Notes: a model not told the origin generated them from the sequence alone. 64,000 nt of DNA from Trichopria drosophilae (GCA_030407085.1 CM059582.1:1116001-1180000); one strand, 5' to 3'. Positions 27,590 to 37,629 are shown, counted from the stretch's first letter. Numbers and translations: made by a program.

Positions 27590-29205
27590 AGGAAGAAACT
27601 CATCAATTTAAGTTTCTAGTAGTTTTAAGTAAGGTTGTGAAGGAAGCGCCTCATGCAGTTATAACCGGAATCTTCACTGGTGCCATAAGTGCCCGTCGTT
27701 TAGCATGGTTTTGGAGGAACGGTCAAATCATTGATGGAGTCCTTAGACTACCTAGGTTAGGAGATTGTATTATATCAACCGTCCCAAGCTGAAGCGTTTC
27801 CCTGCTATAAATTATATGAAGGAGTTACCATAAAAAAACAAAAAGTAAATTAGAAATAATGAACCCTAACGCAGCAGGAATAGATGTTGGTTCAGCTATA
27901 CATTATGTGTGTGTGCCAGAAGGAAGTGATGAACAGCATATACAAAAATTTAGCTGTTTTACAGAGGATCTTCATAACATAGCAAAATGGCTAAAAAAGT
28001 GTGAAGTTACTACAGTAGCCATGGAGTCAACCGGAGTGTACTGGATTCCTTTGTTTCAAGTACTTGAATCATATGGACTTGAAGTAAAACTTGCAAATGC
28101 AAGACATGTAAAAAATGTACCTGGAAGAAAGTCAGACGTCCAGGACTGCCAATGGCTTCAACAACTACACAGTTATGGGTTAATCGAAGGATCATTTAGG
28201 CCAGATAATCAAATGTGTGTATTGCGTAGTTATGTGCGGCAACGTAAAAACTTAATTGAAAATGCTGCTACACATATTAATCGTATGCAAAAGGTGTTGG
28301 TACAAATGAATATTCATTTACATAAAGTAATAAGCGATATCACTGGCGTCACAGGAATGCAAATTATTAAAGCAATAGTAGAAGGTGAAAAGAATCCCGA
28401 GAAGCTAGCTGAATTCAGAAGTGTGAATATGAAGAACGATAAAGCTACTATAGCAAAAGCATTAACAGGCGATTATAGAGAAGAACATTTATTTGTACTG
28501 AAACAAGAATATACAGCATATACTTTTTTTTCAAGAGCAAATAACTGAATGTGATAAAAGCATAGAAAATTACTATAAAACATTTGAAACAAAGTCCGAT
28601 GAGAGTAAAGAGTTAGGTAAGGAAAAAACAAGTCTAGAAGAGGCAGACCAAACTTCACCCTGCGTAAGAAATTGTATAGGATAACCGAAATAGATTTTAC
28701 TAAAATTCCTGGATTTGATATACTAACTGTACAAACTATTATTTCAGAAGTTGGCATTAACCATAATAAGTGGCAATCAGAAAAGCACTTTACTTCATGG
28801 TTAGGACTTAGCCCTGCTAACAAGATCACAGGAGAAAAAGTATTTGGGACAAAAACTCGTAAAGTCATTAATCGCGCTACAAATGCCCTGCAAATGGCTG
28901 CTTATGCTGTGGGAAATAGCAAAAGTGCATTAGGTGCATATTGTAGGAGATTAAAAAGACGGCTAGGAGCAATAAAAGCAATTACTGCCACAGCAAGAAA
29001 ATTAGCATGTATTTTTTACCAAATGTTGAAATATGGACAAGAGTATGTGGAAAAAGGAATGAGTTATTATGAAACACGCTACAAAGAGAAATTTGTGAAA
29101 AATTTGATCAAAAAAGCGCAGGAGTTTGGCTACACACTAGTTCAACAAGAAGAGTTGATTAATGGAGTTTCTTAGGAGTAGATTTTTTAATATTTAATTC
29201 AATTA
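27590..29205 (+). mobile_element. IS110-type insertion sequence, degraded
   Basis: The element is recognised from its transposase (27859-29175) and a 5' leader of about 260 bp without a gene of its own. IS110 elements lack terminal inverted repeats, so the limits given here are approximate. The left limit is set by the break in the neighbouring hypothetical gene and the right limit lies just before the udg gene. Confidence 0.65.
27859..29175 (+). pseudogene. IS110 family DEDD transposase, frameshifted
   Basis: The N-terminal RuvC-like catalytic domain is intact, with the acidic residues in AAGIDVGSAIHYVCVPEG, TVAMESTGVYWIPLFQ and GRKSDVQDCQWLQQLHSYGL. The frame breaks at a run of eight T near 28527-28534. 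It resumes in another frame (QEQITECDKSIENYYKTFE) and shifts again near 28660. The C-terminal transposase domain, with FTSWLGLSPANKITGEKVFG and ALQMAAYAVGNSKSALGAYC, then runs to the stop at 29175. Two frameshifts in an otherwise full-length gene suggest recent inactivation. Confidence 0.85.
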
Positions 29206-29235
29206 GCCGGTACTAAGATGATAACGAGTATTAAG

Positions 29236-30018
29236 CTAAACATCCGTGTAGTTATTGGTATTATCAAGATATTCCCTAATCTTCTTCAAATCTTCCCAAA
29301 CTAAGCGTTTTTGTGCTGGTTGACGAAGTAGATAAGCTGGATGAAATATAGCGGCTGTAGTAATTGAATGAGATAAATATTGGTTAGTATAAGTATGAAA
29401 TCTGCCACGCAAGTTCGATATAGTCTTTGTGTTATCAAGAAGGCTATAACATGCAATTCCTCCGACAAAAATCAGAATTTGCGGCAAAATAAGAGCAATG
29501 TGCTTCTCAACAAATGGTCTGCACATATCAAGCTCCAGATCAGTTGGCTTTCTGTTACCAGGTGGACGCCAAAACACGGTGTTGCTTATATATACCTTAG
29601 TGCGGTCCAGATTAATTGCACCGAGCATCTTATCGAGCAGCATTCCGCTTGCACCACAAAATGGTATGCTTTTCAGGTCTTCATTTGCTCCTGGTGCTTC
29701 ACCAATAAGCATGATTTTTGCATTCGGATTACCATCAGAAAAAACAGTATTAGTTGCAGTTTTTTTTATTTCACAACCCTCAAATGACTTAACTGCACTT
29801 CTTAGTTCGTCTACACTACTACATTCACTTGCAAGCTTCCTTGCTTCAATGATCCAGTCACTTGGGAACATAGTTTGTTGTTCTTTTTTCTGCTCGATGA
29901 CAGAAGATTGTGCAGCTCTCTCACTTTCCATTTTTTTTTCCTCTTCACTTTCAGTTAGTGTGCAATCAACTCCCACTTCATGATAGAACTTCAACAATTC
30001 TAGATCTTCATTGCTCAT
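29236..30018 (-). CDS. uracil-DNA glycosylase family 4-like protein
   Basis: The protein has 260 residues, with a charged N-terminal extension of about 75 residues before the glycosylase domain. The domain shows the family motif A, KIMLIGEAPGANEDLKSIPF with CGASGMLLDKML, then YISNTVFWRPPGNRKPT, and motif B-like ATTAAIFHPAYLLRQPAQKR. Cysteines at GCEIKKTATN and DMCRPF could belong to the [4Fe-4S] site of this family, though a full set of four is not obvious. Its start overlaps the end of def by 11 bp. It removes uracil from DNA in base excision repair. Confidence 0.88.
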   Translation of the reverse strand: MSNEDLELLKFYHEVGVDCTLTESEEEKKMESERAAQSSVIEQKKEQQTMFPSDWIIEARKLASECSSVDELRSAVKSFEGCEIKKTATNTVFSDGNPNAKIMLIGEAPGANEDLKSIPFCGASGMLLDKMLGAINLDRTKVYISNTVFWRPPGNRKPTDLELDMCRPFVEKHIALILPQILIFVGGIACYSLLDNTKTISNLRGRFHTYTNQYLSHSITTAAIFHPAYLLRQPAQKRLVWEDLKKIREYLDNTNNYTDV

Positions 30019-30547
30019 AGCGCCTCTTAACCTTTTGTGCTTTTTTCATAGCCAAATCATACTTCAACTTAGATAAATGTCTAATGTATAATATACCATT
30101 TAAGTGATCCAATTCATGCTGAATACACCTTGCAAGCCAACCACTAGCTTTTAGCGTCTGTTCTTCGTTGTTTAAGTTTTTATATTTTACAGTTAAATAT
30201 TTTGGACGCTTGATTTCATGGCTTTGCTCCGGAATTGAAAGACATCCTTCACTCATAATGACTTGTTCATCAGATAATTCCTTAATTTTAGGGTTAATCA
30301 TACAAAACTTGCCAACTGAGTCATACCCTGCTAGCTCATCTCCAGCCTCTTCTGGCTGAACGTCCATGACAAAAATTCTCTTCAGCACTCCGACTTGTAC
30401 TGCAGCAAGACCAAGACCTTCTGCATCGTACATAGTTTCGAACATGTCGTTTGCTAATTCTTTAATTTTATCGGTTATATCTATTACTTCACTGGCGTGT
30501 GTAGTTAATCTTTCATCAGGAGCAATTACAATTGGTAACTTAGACAT
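30008..30547 (-). CDS. def: peptide deformylase
   Basis: This metallo-enzyme removes the formyl group from nascent proteins. In its 179 residues all three motifs are present: GLGLAAVQVGV (motif 1), EGCLSIPEQ with the metal cysteine (motif 2) and CIQHELDHLNG with the HExxH histidines (motif 3). It is the first gene of a pair with the uracil glycosylase. Methionine aminopeptidase, which acts next on the same substrates, is encoded nearby at 32035 on the other strand. Confidence 0.96.
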   Translation of the reverse strand: MSKLPIVIAPDERLTTHASEVIDITDKIKELANDMFETMYDAEGLGLAAVQVGVLKRIFVMDVQPEEAGDELAGYDSVGKFCMINPKIKELSDEQVIMSEGCLSIPEQSHEIKRPKYLTVKYKNLNNEEQTLKASGWLARCIQHELDHLNGILYIRHLSKLKYDLAMKKAQKVKRRYEQ

Positions 30548-30678
30548 AAAAATTGTAATTCTGTGTTTTATTTTTCTTTTTGTCTAGGTATATTAAAATG
30601 TTGCTACATTTATGATAGAAATATAAATTCATTCAGGGAAGCTACAATTTAAATGGAATCGCATAATAAGGTCAACTA

Positions 30679-31917
30679 ATGTACTCTGCAGTAATAACAA
30701 AACCAAAGCAGAATGTTTTTGCTGTTTTAGACGTAGGTACAACAAAAATTATCTGCCTCATCGTTAAGATCAATAGCAATTTCAGCTATAAAATAATAGG
30801 AACGGGTTATAAAAGTGCAGAAGGTATAAGTGGCGGATTAATAACTGACGCAAAGCATGCAAGTTACTCTATTTCATCAACTGTAGGTTTAGCTGAACAA
30901 GTATCAGAAGAGACTATAGACCAGATATATGTGAATGTAGCCGGATGTGGAATCTCATCTTTTTACGTACATAACGAAATAATTGCAGCTAATCACGAAA
31001 TTTCAGACCGAGACATAAAACGTGTAGTCTTTCAGACATTTGAGAAATATATCGAAGAAAATGTTATCATTCACAATATACCACTGAAATATCACTTAGA
31101 TGATATGACTGACATAAAGGAAGTCAGTGGATTATATGGAAAAAGATTATCTGCTGATGTTAATGTTGTCACTGCTTCGCGTCCAGCGCTTACCAATATC
31201 GAAAATTGTATAACTAATAATAGTGGGATAAGTATGGCTGGTTGTGTTGCTTCTGCATATTCTGCAGGCCTTGCCTGTCTAAGTAAAGATGAAAAAGAGC
31301 TAGGAACTGCCGTTGTTGACATAGGAGGTGGATGCACTGCAATTGGAATTTTTAAGAGAGGAAAGCTTGTGTACACAAGCAGCATTCCAATTGGTGGCAT
31401 TCACATTACCCGAGATATAGCTTATGGACTATGCACAAGTATAGAGCATGCTGAACGCATAAAAATACTATACGGTAGCACTATTGTAACTTCAATAGAT
31501 GAAAATGAACGTATTGCAGTGCAAAGTAATGAAAGCGATGAACCAACTCAAGTGTTTAAGTCTGAACTTGTTAACGTCATAAGACCAAGGATTGAGGAAA
31601 TACTTGAGCTGATAAGAGAACACTTTCAAGAACAGAAAGATCCAATTAATAAAGTAGTGATCACAGGTGGAACCAGTCAACTCACAAGCATTAAAGAGAT
31701 TGCTAGCCATATATTTAATAAACAGGTCCGTATTGGGTATCCTGAGTCGTGTAGTGGTCTTGATGGCGAATACGACAAAAACCCTGTATTTTCTGCTGCT
31801 TTAGGCTCTATAAAGCTAATAGTTGACACCTTTTATAGAAATAATTCTGGAATGCTTGGTCACGATGGCAAAATAAGTAAGTTATACCATTGGGTTAAAT
31901 CAAAAGTCACAGTCTAG
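30679..31917 (+). CDS. ftsA: cell division protein FtsA
   Basis: FtsA is the actin-like ATPase that tethers FtsZ to the membrane. The 412 residues include phosphate-1 motif FAVLDVGTTKIICLIV, the 1C domain (EQVSEETIDQIYVNVAGCGI), phosphate-2 TAVVDIGGGCTAIGIFKRG and the adenosine motif VVITGGTSQLTSI. The usual C-terminal amphipathic helix may be the ending LYHWVKSKVTV. In many bacteria ftsA follows ftsQ, but here it is isolated, reflecting the scattered dcw genes of Rickettsiales. Confidence 0.95.
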   Translation: MYSAVITKPKQNVFAVLDVGTTKIICLIVKINSNFSYKIIGTGYKSAEGISGGLITDAKHASYSISSTVGLAEQVSEETIDQIYVNVAGCGISSFYVHNEIIAANHEISDRDIKRVVFQTFEKYIEENVIIHNIPLKYHLDDMTDIKEVSGLYGKRLSADVNVVTASRPALTNIENCITNNSGISMAGCVASAYSAGLACLSKDEKELGTAVVDIGGGCTAIGIFKRGKLVYTSSIPIGGIHITRDIAYGLCTSIEHAERIKILYGSTIVTSIDENERIAVQSNESDEPTQVFKSELVNVIRPRIEEILELIREHFQEQKDPINKVVITGGTSQLTSIKEIASHIFNKQVRIGYPESCSGLDGEYDKNPVFSAALGSIKLIVDTFYRNNSGMLGHDGKISKLYHWVKSKVTV

Positions 31918-32034
31918 ATTTTTGTCTTTATCTCTTAATATACAAATGGCTTGATGTAGGAGCTTATTTTATAGTATTATTACACTGATGTATCCGCAAG
32001 AGAAGCAGAAAATTACAATAAAAACGTAAGAAGC

Positions 32035-32817
32035 ATGAACATAACTATACATTCACAAGAAAATTTTGACTTTATGCATAAAGCTGGCAGGCTTGCAGCT
32101 GAAACCCTTGATTTTATTGCACCATACGTCAAAGTAGGCGTAACAACTAATGAATTAAATGATCTATGTCATGATTTTATAATCAATGCAGGTGCAATTC
32201 CAGCACCACTGAATTATAAGGGATATCCGAAATCAATTTGTACTTCGAAAAATGCTGTTGTATGTCATGGTATTCCTGATGACAAACCTCTTAAAGATGG
32301 AGATATTTTAAATATTGACGTTACAGTGATTTTAAATGGCTGGTATGGTGATACAAGTCGCATGTTTTGGATTGGTAAACCCTCAATAAAAGCAAAGCGT
32401 TTGTGTAATGCTGCCTACAATGCGCTAATGGAAGCGATAAAACAAGTTAAGCCCGGTAATAAGTTAAATGAAATAGGATTTGCTATAGAAAAATATATTG
32501 AAGATTTTGGATATTCTATCGTACGCAATTATTGTGGACATGGCATAGGAAAGGTTTTTCATGCTCCACCAAATGTTGTACATTTTTATGATGAAGGTGA
32601 GGATCTTATCTTAAAAGAAGGCATGTTTTTTACGATAGAACCAATGATCAATGCTGGAAAACATGAAACTCTTCTCAGCAAGCTAGATAGCTGGACAGTG
32701 ACAACACGTGATCTTTCACTTTCTGCACAGTTTGAGCATACGCTTGGAGTCACAAAAGATGGAGTTGAAATATTTACACTATCACCTAAAAATTGGCATT
32801 TTCCACCTTATGATTAG
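32035..32817 (+). CDS. map: methionine aminopeptidase type I
   Basis: This enzyme removes the initiator methionine after deformylation. The 260 residues carry the five metal ligands: two aspartates in NIDVTVILNGWYGDTSRMF, a histidine in NYCGHGIGKVFHAPP, a glutamate in MFFTIEPMINAG and a second glutamate in SAQFEHTLGVT. The gene ends in a hairpin shared with the convergent transporter gene. Confidence 0.96.
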   Translation: MNITIHSQENFDFMHKAGRLAAETLDFIAPYVKVGVTTNELNDLCHDFIINAGAIPAPLNYKGYPKSICTSKNAVVCHGIPDDKPLKDGDILNIDVTVILNGWYGDTSRMFWIGKPSIKAKRLCNAAYNALMEAIKQVKPGNKLNEIGFAIEKYIEDFGYSIVRNYCGHGIGKVFHAPPNVVHFYDEGEDLILKEGMFFTIEPMINAGKHETLLSKLDSWTVTTRDLSLSAQFEHTLGVTKDGVEIFTLSPKNWHFPPYD

Positions 32818-32851
32818 ATTTTTAAAACACTTGGTTTTTGAAAAAATCTAA
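32814..32851. terminator. bidirectional terminator between map and the MFS gene
   Basis: TTAGATTTTTAAAAC on the left pairs with GTTTTTGAAAAAATCTAA on the right with one or two bulges, giving a stem flanked by T- and A-rich tracts in both directions. It lies exactly between two convergent genes and includes the map stop codon. Confidence 0.55.
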
Positions 32852-34059
32852 CTCTTAACTTGTGATATAGCAACTAACCCAATTAGTGCACAGAAAATCA
32901 TGTAAAAACTTGCTAAAGTTCCTTGTCCTGTAACTTTGATAATAGTTGTGCATATAAATGGTGCAAGACCACCAAAAAATCCTGAAGCTATATTTCTTGA
33001 TAAACCAAATCCACTATATCGTACCTTTATTGGGAATAATTCGCACATAAACGCGCTAACAGGACCAAGAGAAGCAGCTATTGGGATTATAAAAAGAACG
33101 TGCGCCATTATGGTGAGCAAATTATTACCACTTAGTATTATTGAAAAAACTGGATAACTTACTACTATAAAAGTCACAAATGCAAATTTCATGACTCTTT
33201 CTCTCCCTACCTTATCAGAAAGTATTGCAAATAGTATAGTCAATCCTCCAAGTGCAACCTGATTCAATATTTCTACTGCGTGATTAAAGTGAGTGTTTAT
33301 TGTTGATGCAAGTAGATTAAAAAACACTAAATATATGTAAAGAGATGCATTCTCAACTATGTCAACTCCAATTGATATTAGAAAAGGTTTTTTATAGCCA
33401 TTTAACAGTTCTTTTAACGGTAATTCATGTGGCTTTTCCTGCTTTTTATATTCTGGGCTTTCATCGAGTATATATCTCATATATATACTGATTAATCCTA
33501 TTACAAAACTGAAAATAAAAGGCAATCTCCATCCCCAAGATTCAAAATCGGATACTTTTTTGCATATAAGCACCACTATAAGACTTAATATTGAGCCAAG
33601 AATTGCGCTCAATACTTCAATGCTGCCAAAGAATCCTCTTTTATTTTTAGGAGCATGCTCTATTAAAAATGGGGCATTTCCTGCCTCTCCTCCAAGAGAT
33701 ATACCCTGCAATAATCTTAAACATACCACCAGTACTGATGCGAGTACCCCAATGTTCTGATACCCTGGAACAAATGCAATAAGTACGGTTGATAGAGTCA
33801 TCAATATGATAGAGAGAAATAGAGCAATCCTTCTTCCATATTTATCGCCAATGTGGCCAAATATAGCAGCACCAATTGGTCTTATTAAGAAACCCACTGC
33901 AAACACTCCAAAAGCTTTAAGTATGCTGACTAATTTGTCGTCTGATGGAAAAAACACACCTCCAATTATGCTTATTAGATGGCTGAAAAGCATGTGATCA
34001 TACCACAACAAAGTGTTACAAATTAAACTTGATAGTATTACTTTTGTTATTTGTTGCAC
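32848..34059 (-). CDS. MFS transporter, ProP-like (metabolite:H+ symporter family)
   Basis: This is a 403-residue membrane protein with about twelve helices. The MFS motif between helices 2 and 3 is clear as FGHIGDKYGRRIALFLSI, and LRLLQGISLGGEAGNAPFLI matches the MHS family that contains ProP. A second loop motif is LSDKVGRERVMKF. Rickettsiales carry many ProP-like carriers, with substrates such as proline, betaine or other host metabolites mostly unproven. No operon partner is present. Confidence 0.88.
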   Translation of the reverse strand: MQQITKVILSSLICNTLLWYDHMLFSHLISIIGGVFFPSDDKLVSILKAFGVFAVGFLIRPIGAAIFGHIGDKYGRRIALFLSIILMTLSTVLIAFVPGYQNIGVLASVLVVCLRLLQGISLGGEAGNAPFLIEHAPKNKRGFFGSIEVLSAILGSILSLIVVLICKKVSDFESWGWRLPFIFSFVIGLISIYMRYILDESPEYKKQEKPHELPLKELLNGYKKPFLISIGVDIVENASLYIYLVFFNLLASTINTHFNHAVEILNQVALGGLTILFAILSDKVGRERVMKFAFVTFIVVSYPVFSIILSGNNLLTIMAHVLFIIPIAASLGPVSAFMCELFPIKVRYSGFGLSRNIASGFFGGLAPFICTTIIKVTGQGTLASFYMIFCALIGLVAISQVKS

Positions 34060-34264
34060 GAAATCTTCCGTAATTTGTTTTATATTATAGTAATATTACT
34101 TACTTTTTCAAACGTGAATTATGTAAATGTTATATTAATAATATTATCTTATTAAATTTTTATATCGTTGATTATATTTAAATATTCTTATACTATACCT
34201 ATATATTTCCATATATTTTTTGGCGAGAAAGTTATTTTAATTTAAGTGCACAAAGTCTCTTGAT

Positions 34265-35149
34265 ATGACACATATTCCAGTTTTGTTAAAAGAGATGATA
34301 CTGCAATTGTCACCACATAGTGGTGGTATATATGTGGATGCCACGTTTGGAGCTGGAGGATATAGCAAAGCAATATTGGAATCCGCTGATTGCAAAGTGT
34401 ATGCAATTGATAGGGATGAAACAGTTACCAAATTTTATGATGATCTGAACGTTAAATACCCTGATAGAATAAATCTATTTATTGAGAAATTTAGTAATAT
34501 TAAAAATTTATTAGATAGTAATAATATTAAAGGTATCAATGGAATAGTTTTCGACGTTGGAGTTTCATCTATGCAGCTTGATAATGGAGATAGAGGATTC
34601 TCATTTCTACGTGATGGCACACTTAACATGAGAATGGATAACTATTCTCATATGAATGCTTCGACGTTTGTTAACGCTTTACGTGAAGAAGAGATTGCGA
34701 ACACTATATATAATTATGGGGGTGAGCGTCATTCTCGTAAAATCGCAAGAGCGGTAGTAAATGCACGGAAGAAGAAAATTATCAAAACTACATTTGAACT
34801 TGCGGATATTGTACGTTCTGTAGTGTTTCGTGGAAAAAGCAAGATTGACCCTGTAACTAAAACATTTCAGGCAATCAGAATATGGGTAAATGATGAGCTA
34901 GGAGAGCTTGAAAAGGGTATTAAAGCTGCATCTGAGATTTTAAGTGAAAACGGCAAATTAATTGTAGTTACCTTTCATTCTCTAGAAGATCGTATAGTTA
35001 AAACCCTTTTTAAAGATTTATGTGAACCAGGACCTACCAAGACATTCTCCCTTTTAAACAAAAAAGTGATTAAAGCAAGTGCGGAAGAAATAAATGCAAA
35101 TCCGCGTGCGCGTTCAGCAAAATTAAGAGCTATACAGAGGTTGTCATGA
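34265..35149 (+). CDS. rsmH: 16S rRNA (cytosine1402-N4)-methyltransferase RsmH
   Basis: RsmH (MraW) methylates C1402 in the ribosomal P-site. It has 294 residues, slightly shorter than many. It starts HIPVLLKEMILQLSP and YVDATFGAGGYSKAILE, the SAM-binding motif. FDVGVSSMQLDNGDRGFSF, the long helical insertion and VTFHSLEDRIVKTLFK follow, and the end is NPRARSAKLRAI. In the usual dcw order ftsL follows; here the stop overlaps the start of a decayed ftsL. Confidence 0.96.
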   Translation: MTHIPVLLKEMILQLSPHSGGIYVDATFGAGGYSKAILESADCKVYAIDRDETVTKFYDDLNVKYPDRINLFIEKFSNIKNLLDSNNIKGINGIVFDVGVSSMQLDNGDRGFSFLRDGTLNMRMDNYSHMNASTFVNALREEEIANTIYNYGGERHSRKIARAVVNARKKKIIKTTFELADIVRSVVFRGKSKIDPVTKTFQAIRIWVNDELGELEKGIKAASEILSENGKLIVVTFHSLEDRIVKTLFKDLCEPGPTKTFSLLNKKVIKASAEEINANPRARSAKLRAIQRLS

Positions 35150-35473
35150 GAACCTTCTCTATTATTTCAATAACTATGTTTTTATTATAGGGTTATTTAA
35201 GGTAAAATTACATGTCCACTCACTAAATAAATAGCTAACACAAATAAAACGTGAAATTAATTTAGTGCAAAGCAACATAAAAGTTCTTCAAGCAGAATGA
35301 AGTTATTTGAGCAATCCAAAAGGGGCTTGTAAAGCTTATGGAGAAATATATAAAAAATAACTCTTTGATACTAGCTAGCCAGGTTCAACTCTCTAAATAG
35401 CCGTAGTGCGTTAGCACAATTTAAAACCTAGAGTAACAATTAGAGCCTATCTTGAAAGGGAAATTTGAAATAT
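35146..35473 (+). pseudogene. ftsL: ftsL, decayed
   Basis: An ATG at 35146 overlaps the rsmH stop and opens a short hydrophobic stretch (MRTFSIISITMFLL) that hits a stop. The next frame gives IGLFKVKLHVHSLNK, a stop, then REINLVQSNIKVLQAE, a TGA and SYLSNPK. After a further shift it reads LVKLMEKYIKNNSLILASQV. The coiled-coil followed by AEWSYLSNP-like text and the position directly after rsmH are those of FtsL, a small bitopic division protein. The TGA stands where alphaproteobacterial FtsL has Trp. At least three stops and two shifts make it nonfunctional. Confidence 0.75.
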
Positions 35474-35978
35474 TAACGTAAAAAATTGCTTCCATATATT
35501 TTAAATCTGATTATAATTACAGCTAGAGATGTTTTAAGAGCTCAAAATCTATCTTTGTCTGCAGGCTTTTCAGTCAAAATTTTAATTAAAAAGCGTAGCG
35601 TATCTTCTTCAGAGCATGTAAGTGTGCTTAATTTCTGTCATATGTGCGCTGCACTTTTTTCTAATCTTTTTTACACAGGAGGATTTTATGTCCAGAATTC
35701 CAGATACTTGACCTTTACTTTAGCTAAAAACCAATAGGCACCTATGGCTAATTAAAATAAAAATTTTTCTAATATATAGAAGAATTACAAAATCACTGTT
35801 ACTGAAAACGGTGCAAGAAAACTGCTAATGTCAAAGAATTTTAGGTAAACATTATTTGCTTGACGTATGAGCGTGCTCTCCTTACTTCAAGAACTCTTTA
35901 ATATATGCTTAACCACTTAAGTCCTTTCAAGATATGTTCTTAAATTTAGGCTTTTAGATAAACACACTACGATAAAAC
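35474..35978. other. gene-poor stretch, no supported gene
   Basis: About 500 bp of AT-rich sequence lie between the ftsL relic and the NDUFS4-like gene. An 83-codon frame at 35486-35737 has no ribosome binding site, no recognisable domain and ordinary spacer composition, so I do not call it. Another relic may be hidden here but I cannot name it. Confidence 0.4.
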
Positions 35979-36278
35979 TTACTTTGATACGAAATTATTC
36001 GCATAAGATTTTGGCAGTCTTTTAACATCTTTTGGTATTTTAATTGTGTACTTTGTGTTGTGTTTCTTTGCGTAAGATACTGCTTTTTCAAGAGAATCAA
36101 ACTTTAATATAATCTGTTTTTGGGGATCTTTTGATCCAAACCACCCCATCAAAGGTTCAATATAGTAAGAACAAGGCTCAATTTTTAGGTGCCAGAATTT
36201 TGTATTACCTAAACCAGATTGTGTTGCAGTTTTTGTTGGCTTATAAATCTTAAAAACTACTTGATCGTCAATACTCAT
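35979..36278 (-). CDS. ETC complex I subunit, NDUFS4-like
   Basis: At 99 residues this matches the conserved region of the 18-kDa (NDUFS4/AQDQ) accessory subunit of complex I: VVFKIYKPTKTATQSGLGNT, FWHLKIEPCSYYIEPLMGW and LKFDSLEKAVSYAKKHN with the ending YANNF. Alphaproteobacterial complex I is known to contain this mitochondrial-type subunit, where it stabilises the NADH-binding arm. It is monocistronic here, away from nuoABC at 15384. Confidence 0.92.
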   Translation of the reverse strand: MSIDDQVVFKIYKPTKTATQSGLGNTKFWHLKIEPCSYYIEPLMGWFGSKDPQKQIILKFDSLEKAVSYAKKHNTKYTIKIPKDVKRLPKSYANNFVSK

Positions 36279-36420
36279 AGTCCTTACTACGTAATCTTAA
36301 GTATATATCTAAATAAATTTTTCCACAAAGAATTAGTGTGAAAGAATGAAGTTTGAAATAAATATTTTTATGTTATATTATTAAATTATATAAAAAGGAC
36401 TAGCTGAATAGGAGTAATCA

Positions 36421-37029
36421 ATGGCACAGCAAGAAATGGTAACAATTAATGCAGAGTTACGTGATGTAAAAAAAAAGAAAGCGATGCAGGCTCTGAGGGA
36501 GAAGGGAAGTATACCTGCAGTTATATATGGTAAAGGGCATGATAACGTAAATTTGACATTGTCTGCAAAGGAATTTACTAAACAATATAAATCAGGTGCT
36601 CTTTCTGCACATTTAATAGAACTAGATATTTCGGGGAAAAAAGAATATGCTCTTGTTCGTGATATTCAATGGCATGTAGTAAAGGATACTGTGCAACATG
36701 TTGATTTTCAGTTTGTTGATAAAGGTAGTGAAATTAAAATAGATATACCTTTATCATTCATCAATGAAAGTAAATCACCAGGAATCAAATTAAGTGGAGT
36801 GCTTAATGTTTTGTGCCGTTCTATTACTGTCAAATGCTCTCCTGAGAAAATACCTCAAGTCATAGAAATTGATTTGTCTGGCAAAATGATTGGTCAGTCT
36901 ATACATATCAATGATGTAAAATTGCCAGAAGGTGTTAAATTTGTAGCTCATGAGGAAGAAAATTTCACCATTGTAACAATCTCTGCTGCTGATAGTGATG
37001 TTGAAGAGCCTCAAACAAAAACAGAGTAG
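36421..37029 (+). CDS. rplY: 50S ribosomal protein L25 (long CTC form)
   Basis: L25 binds 5S rRNA. The 202-residue length is the two-domain TL5/CTC type. The N-terminal domain shows RDVKKKKAMQALREKGSIPA and VIYGKGHDNVNLTLSAKEF, and the C-terminal beta domain covers about residues 95-185 (HVDFQFVDKGSEIKIDIPLS). A gagtaatcaATG start is clear. It is followed by pth after 2 bp, a widely conserved gene pair. Confidence 0.95.
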   Translation: MAQQEMVTINAELRDVKKKKAMQALREKGSIPAVIYGKGHDNVNLTLSAKEFTKQYKSGALSAHLIELDISGKKEYALVRDIQWHVVKDTVQHVDFQFVDKGSEIKIDIPLSFINESKSPGIKLSGVLNVLCRSITVKCSPEKIPQVIEIDLSGKMIGQSIHINDVKLPEGVKFVAHEEENFTIVTISAADSDVEEPQTKTE

Positions 37030-37031
37030 TA

Positions 37032-37595
37032 GTGCATTTAATAGCTGGGCTTGGTAATCCTGGTAGTAAATATGAATTAACTCACCATAATATTGGCTTC
37101 ATAGTTATTGACGCAATTCACAAATATTGGAATTTTCATTTGTTTTCTAATAAAGCTGATTACTTGATAACCTCTGGCATAATTAATAATAATAAAATCA
37201 TGCTGATAAAACCTTATTCATTTATGAATAATTCAGGTATTCCCATTGCAAAAATAAAAAATTTTTACAAATTATCGCTAGACAATATTGTTGTCATACA
37301 TGATGATGCTGACTTAAAATTCGGAAGAATAAAAGTAAAAAAAGGCGGTAGCTCTGCTGGACACAATGGACTTAAGTCTATAGATAGCTTTATTGGTAAC
37401 GATTATTGGCGTTTGAGATTTGGAGTAGGTAGTCCTGAAAATCAGAAAAGCTTAGCAAATTATGTGTTATCAAAATTTGAAAATTTTGATAACGCTATCC
37501 TCTTAGTGGAAAAAATAGCAAAGAATATACACCTAATGCTGCAAGGAGATAACGCAGCTTTCATCAACTCGGTTAAGAGTGAAACTTTAGTATAG
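37032..37595 (+). CDS. pth: peptidyl-tRNA hydrolase
   Basis: Pth frees tRNA from prematurely released peptidyl-tRNA. The 187 residues show IAGLGNPGSKYELTHHNIGF with the catalytic histidine, KPYSFMNNSGIPIA, VVIHDDADLKFGRIKVKKGG and SSAGHNGLKSID. The start codon is GTG 37032, two bases after the rplY stop, so translation is coupled. Confidence 0.95.
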   Translation: MHLIAGLGNPGSKYELTHHNIGFIVIDAIHKYWNFHLFSNKADYLITSGIINNNKIMLIKPYSFMNNSGIPIAKIKNFYKLSLDNIVVIHDDADLKFGRIKVKKGGSSAGHNGLKSIDSFIGNDYWRLRFGVGSPENQKSLANYVLSKFENFDNAILLVEKIAKNIHLMLQGDNAAFINSVKSETLV

Positions 37596-37629
37596 CAAAC
37601 GAATACTGCCCAATACAAACTAATTTAGA

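Noticed and set aside
35486..35737. 83-codon frame after the ftsL relic
   Set aside because: No start signal, no domain, composition of ordinary spacer.
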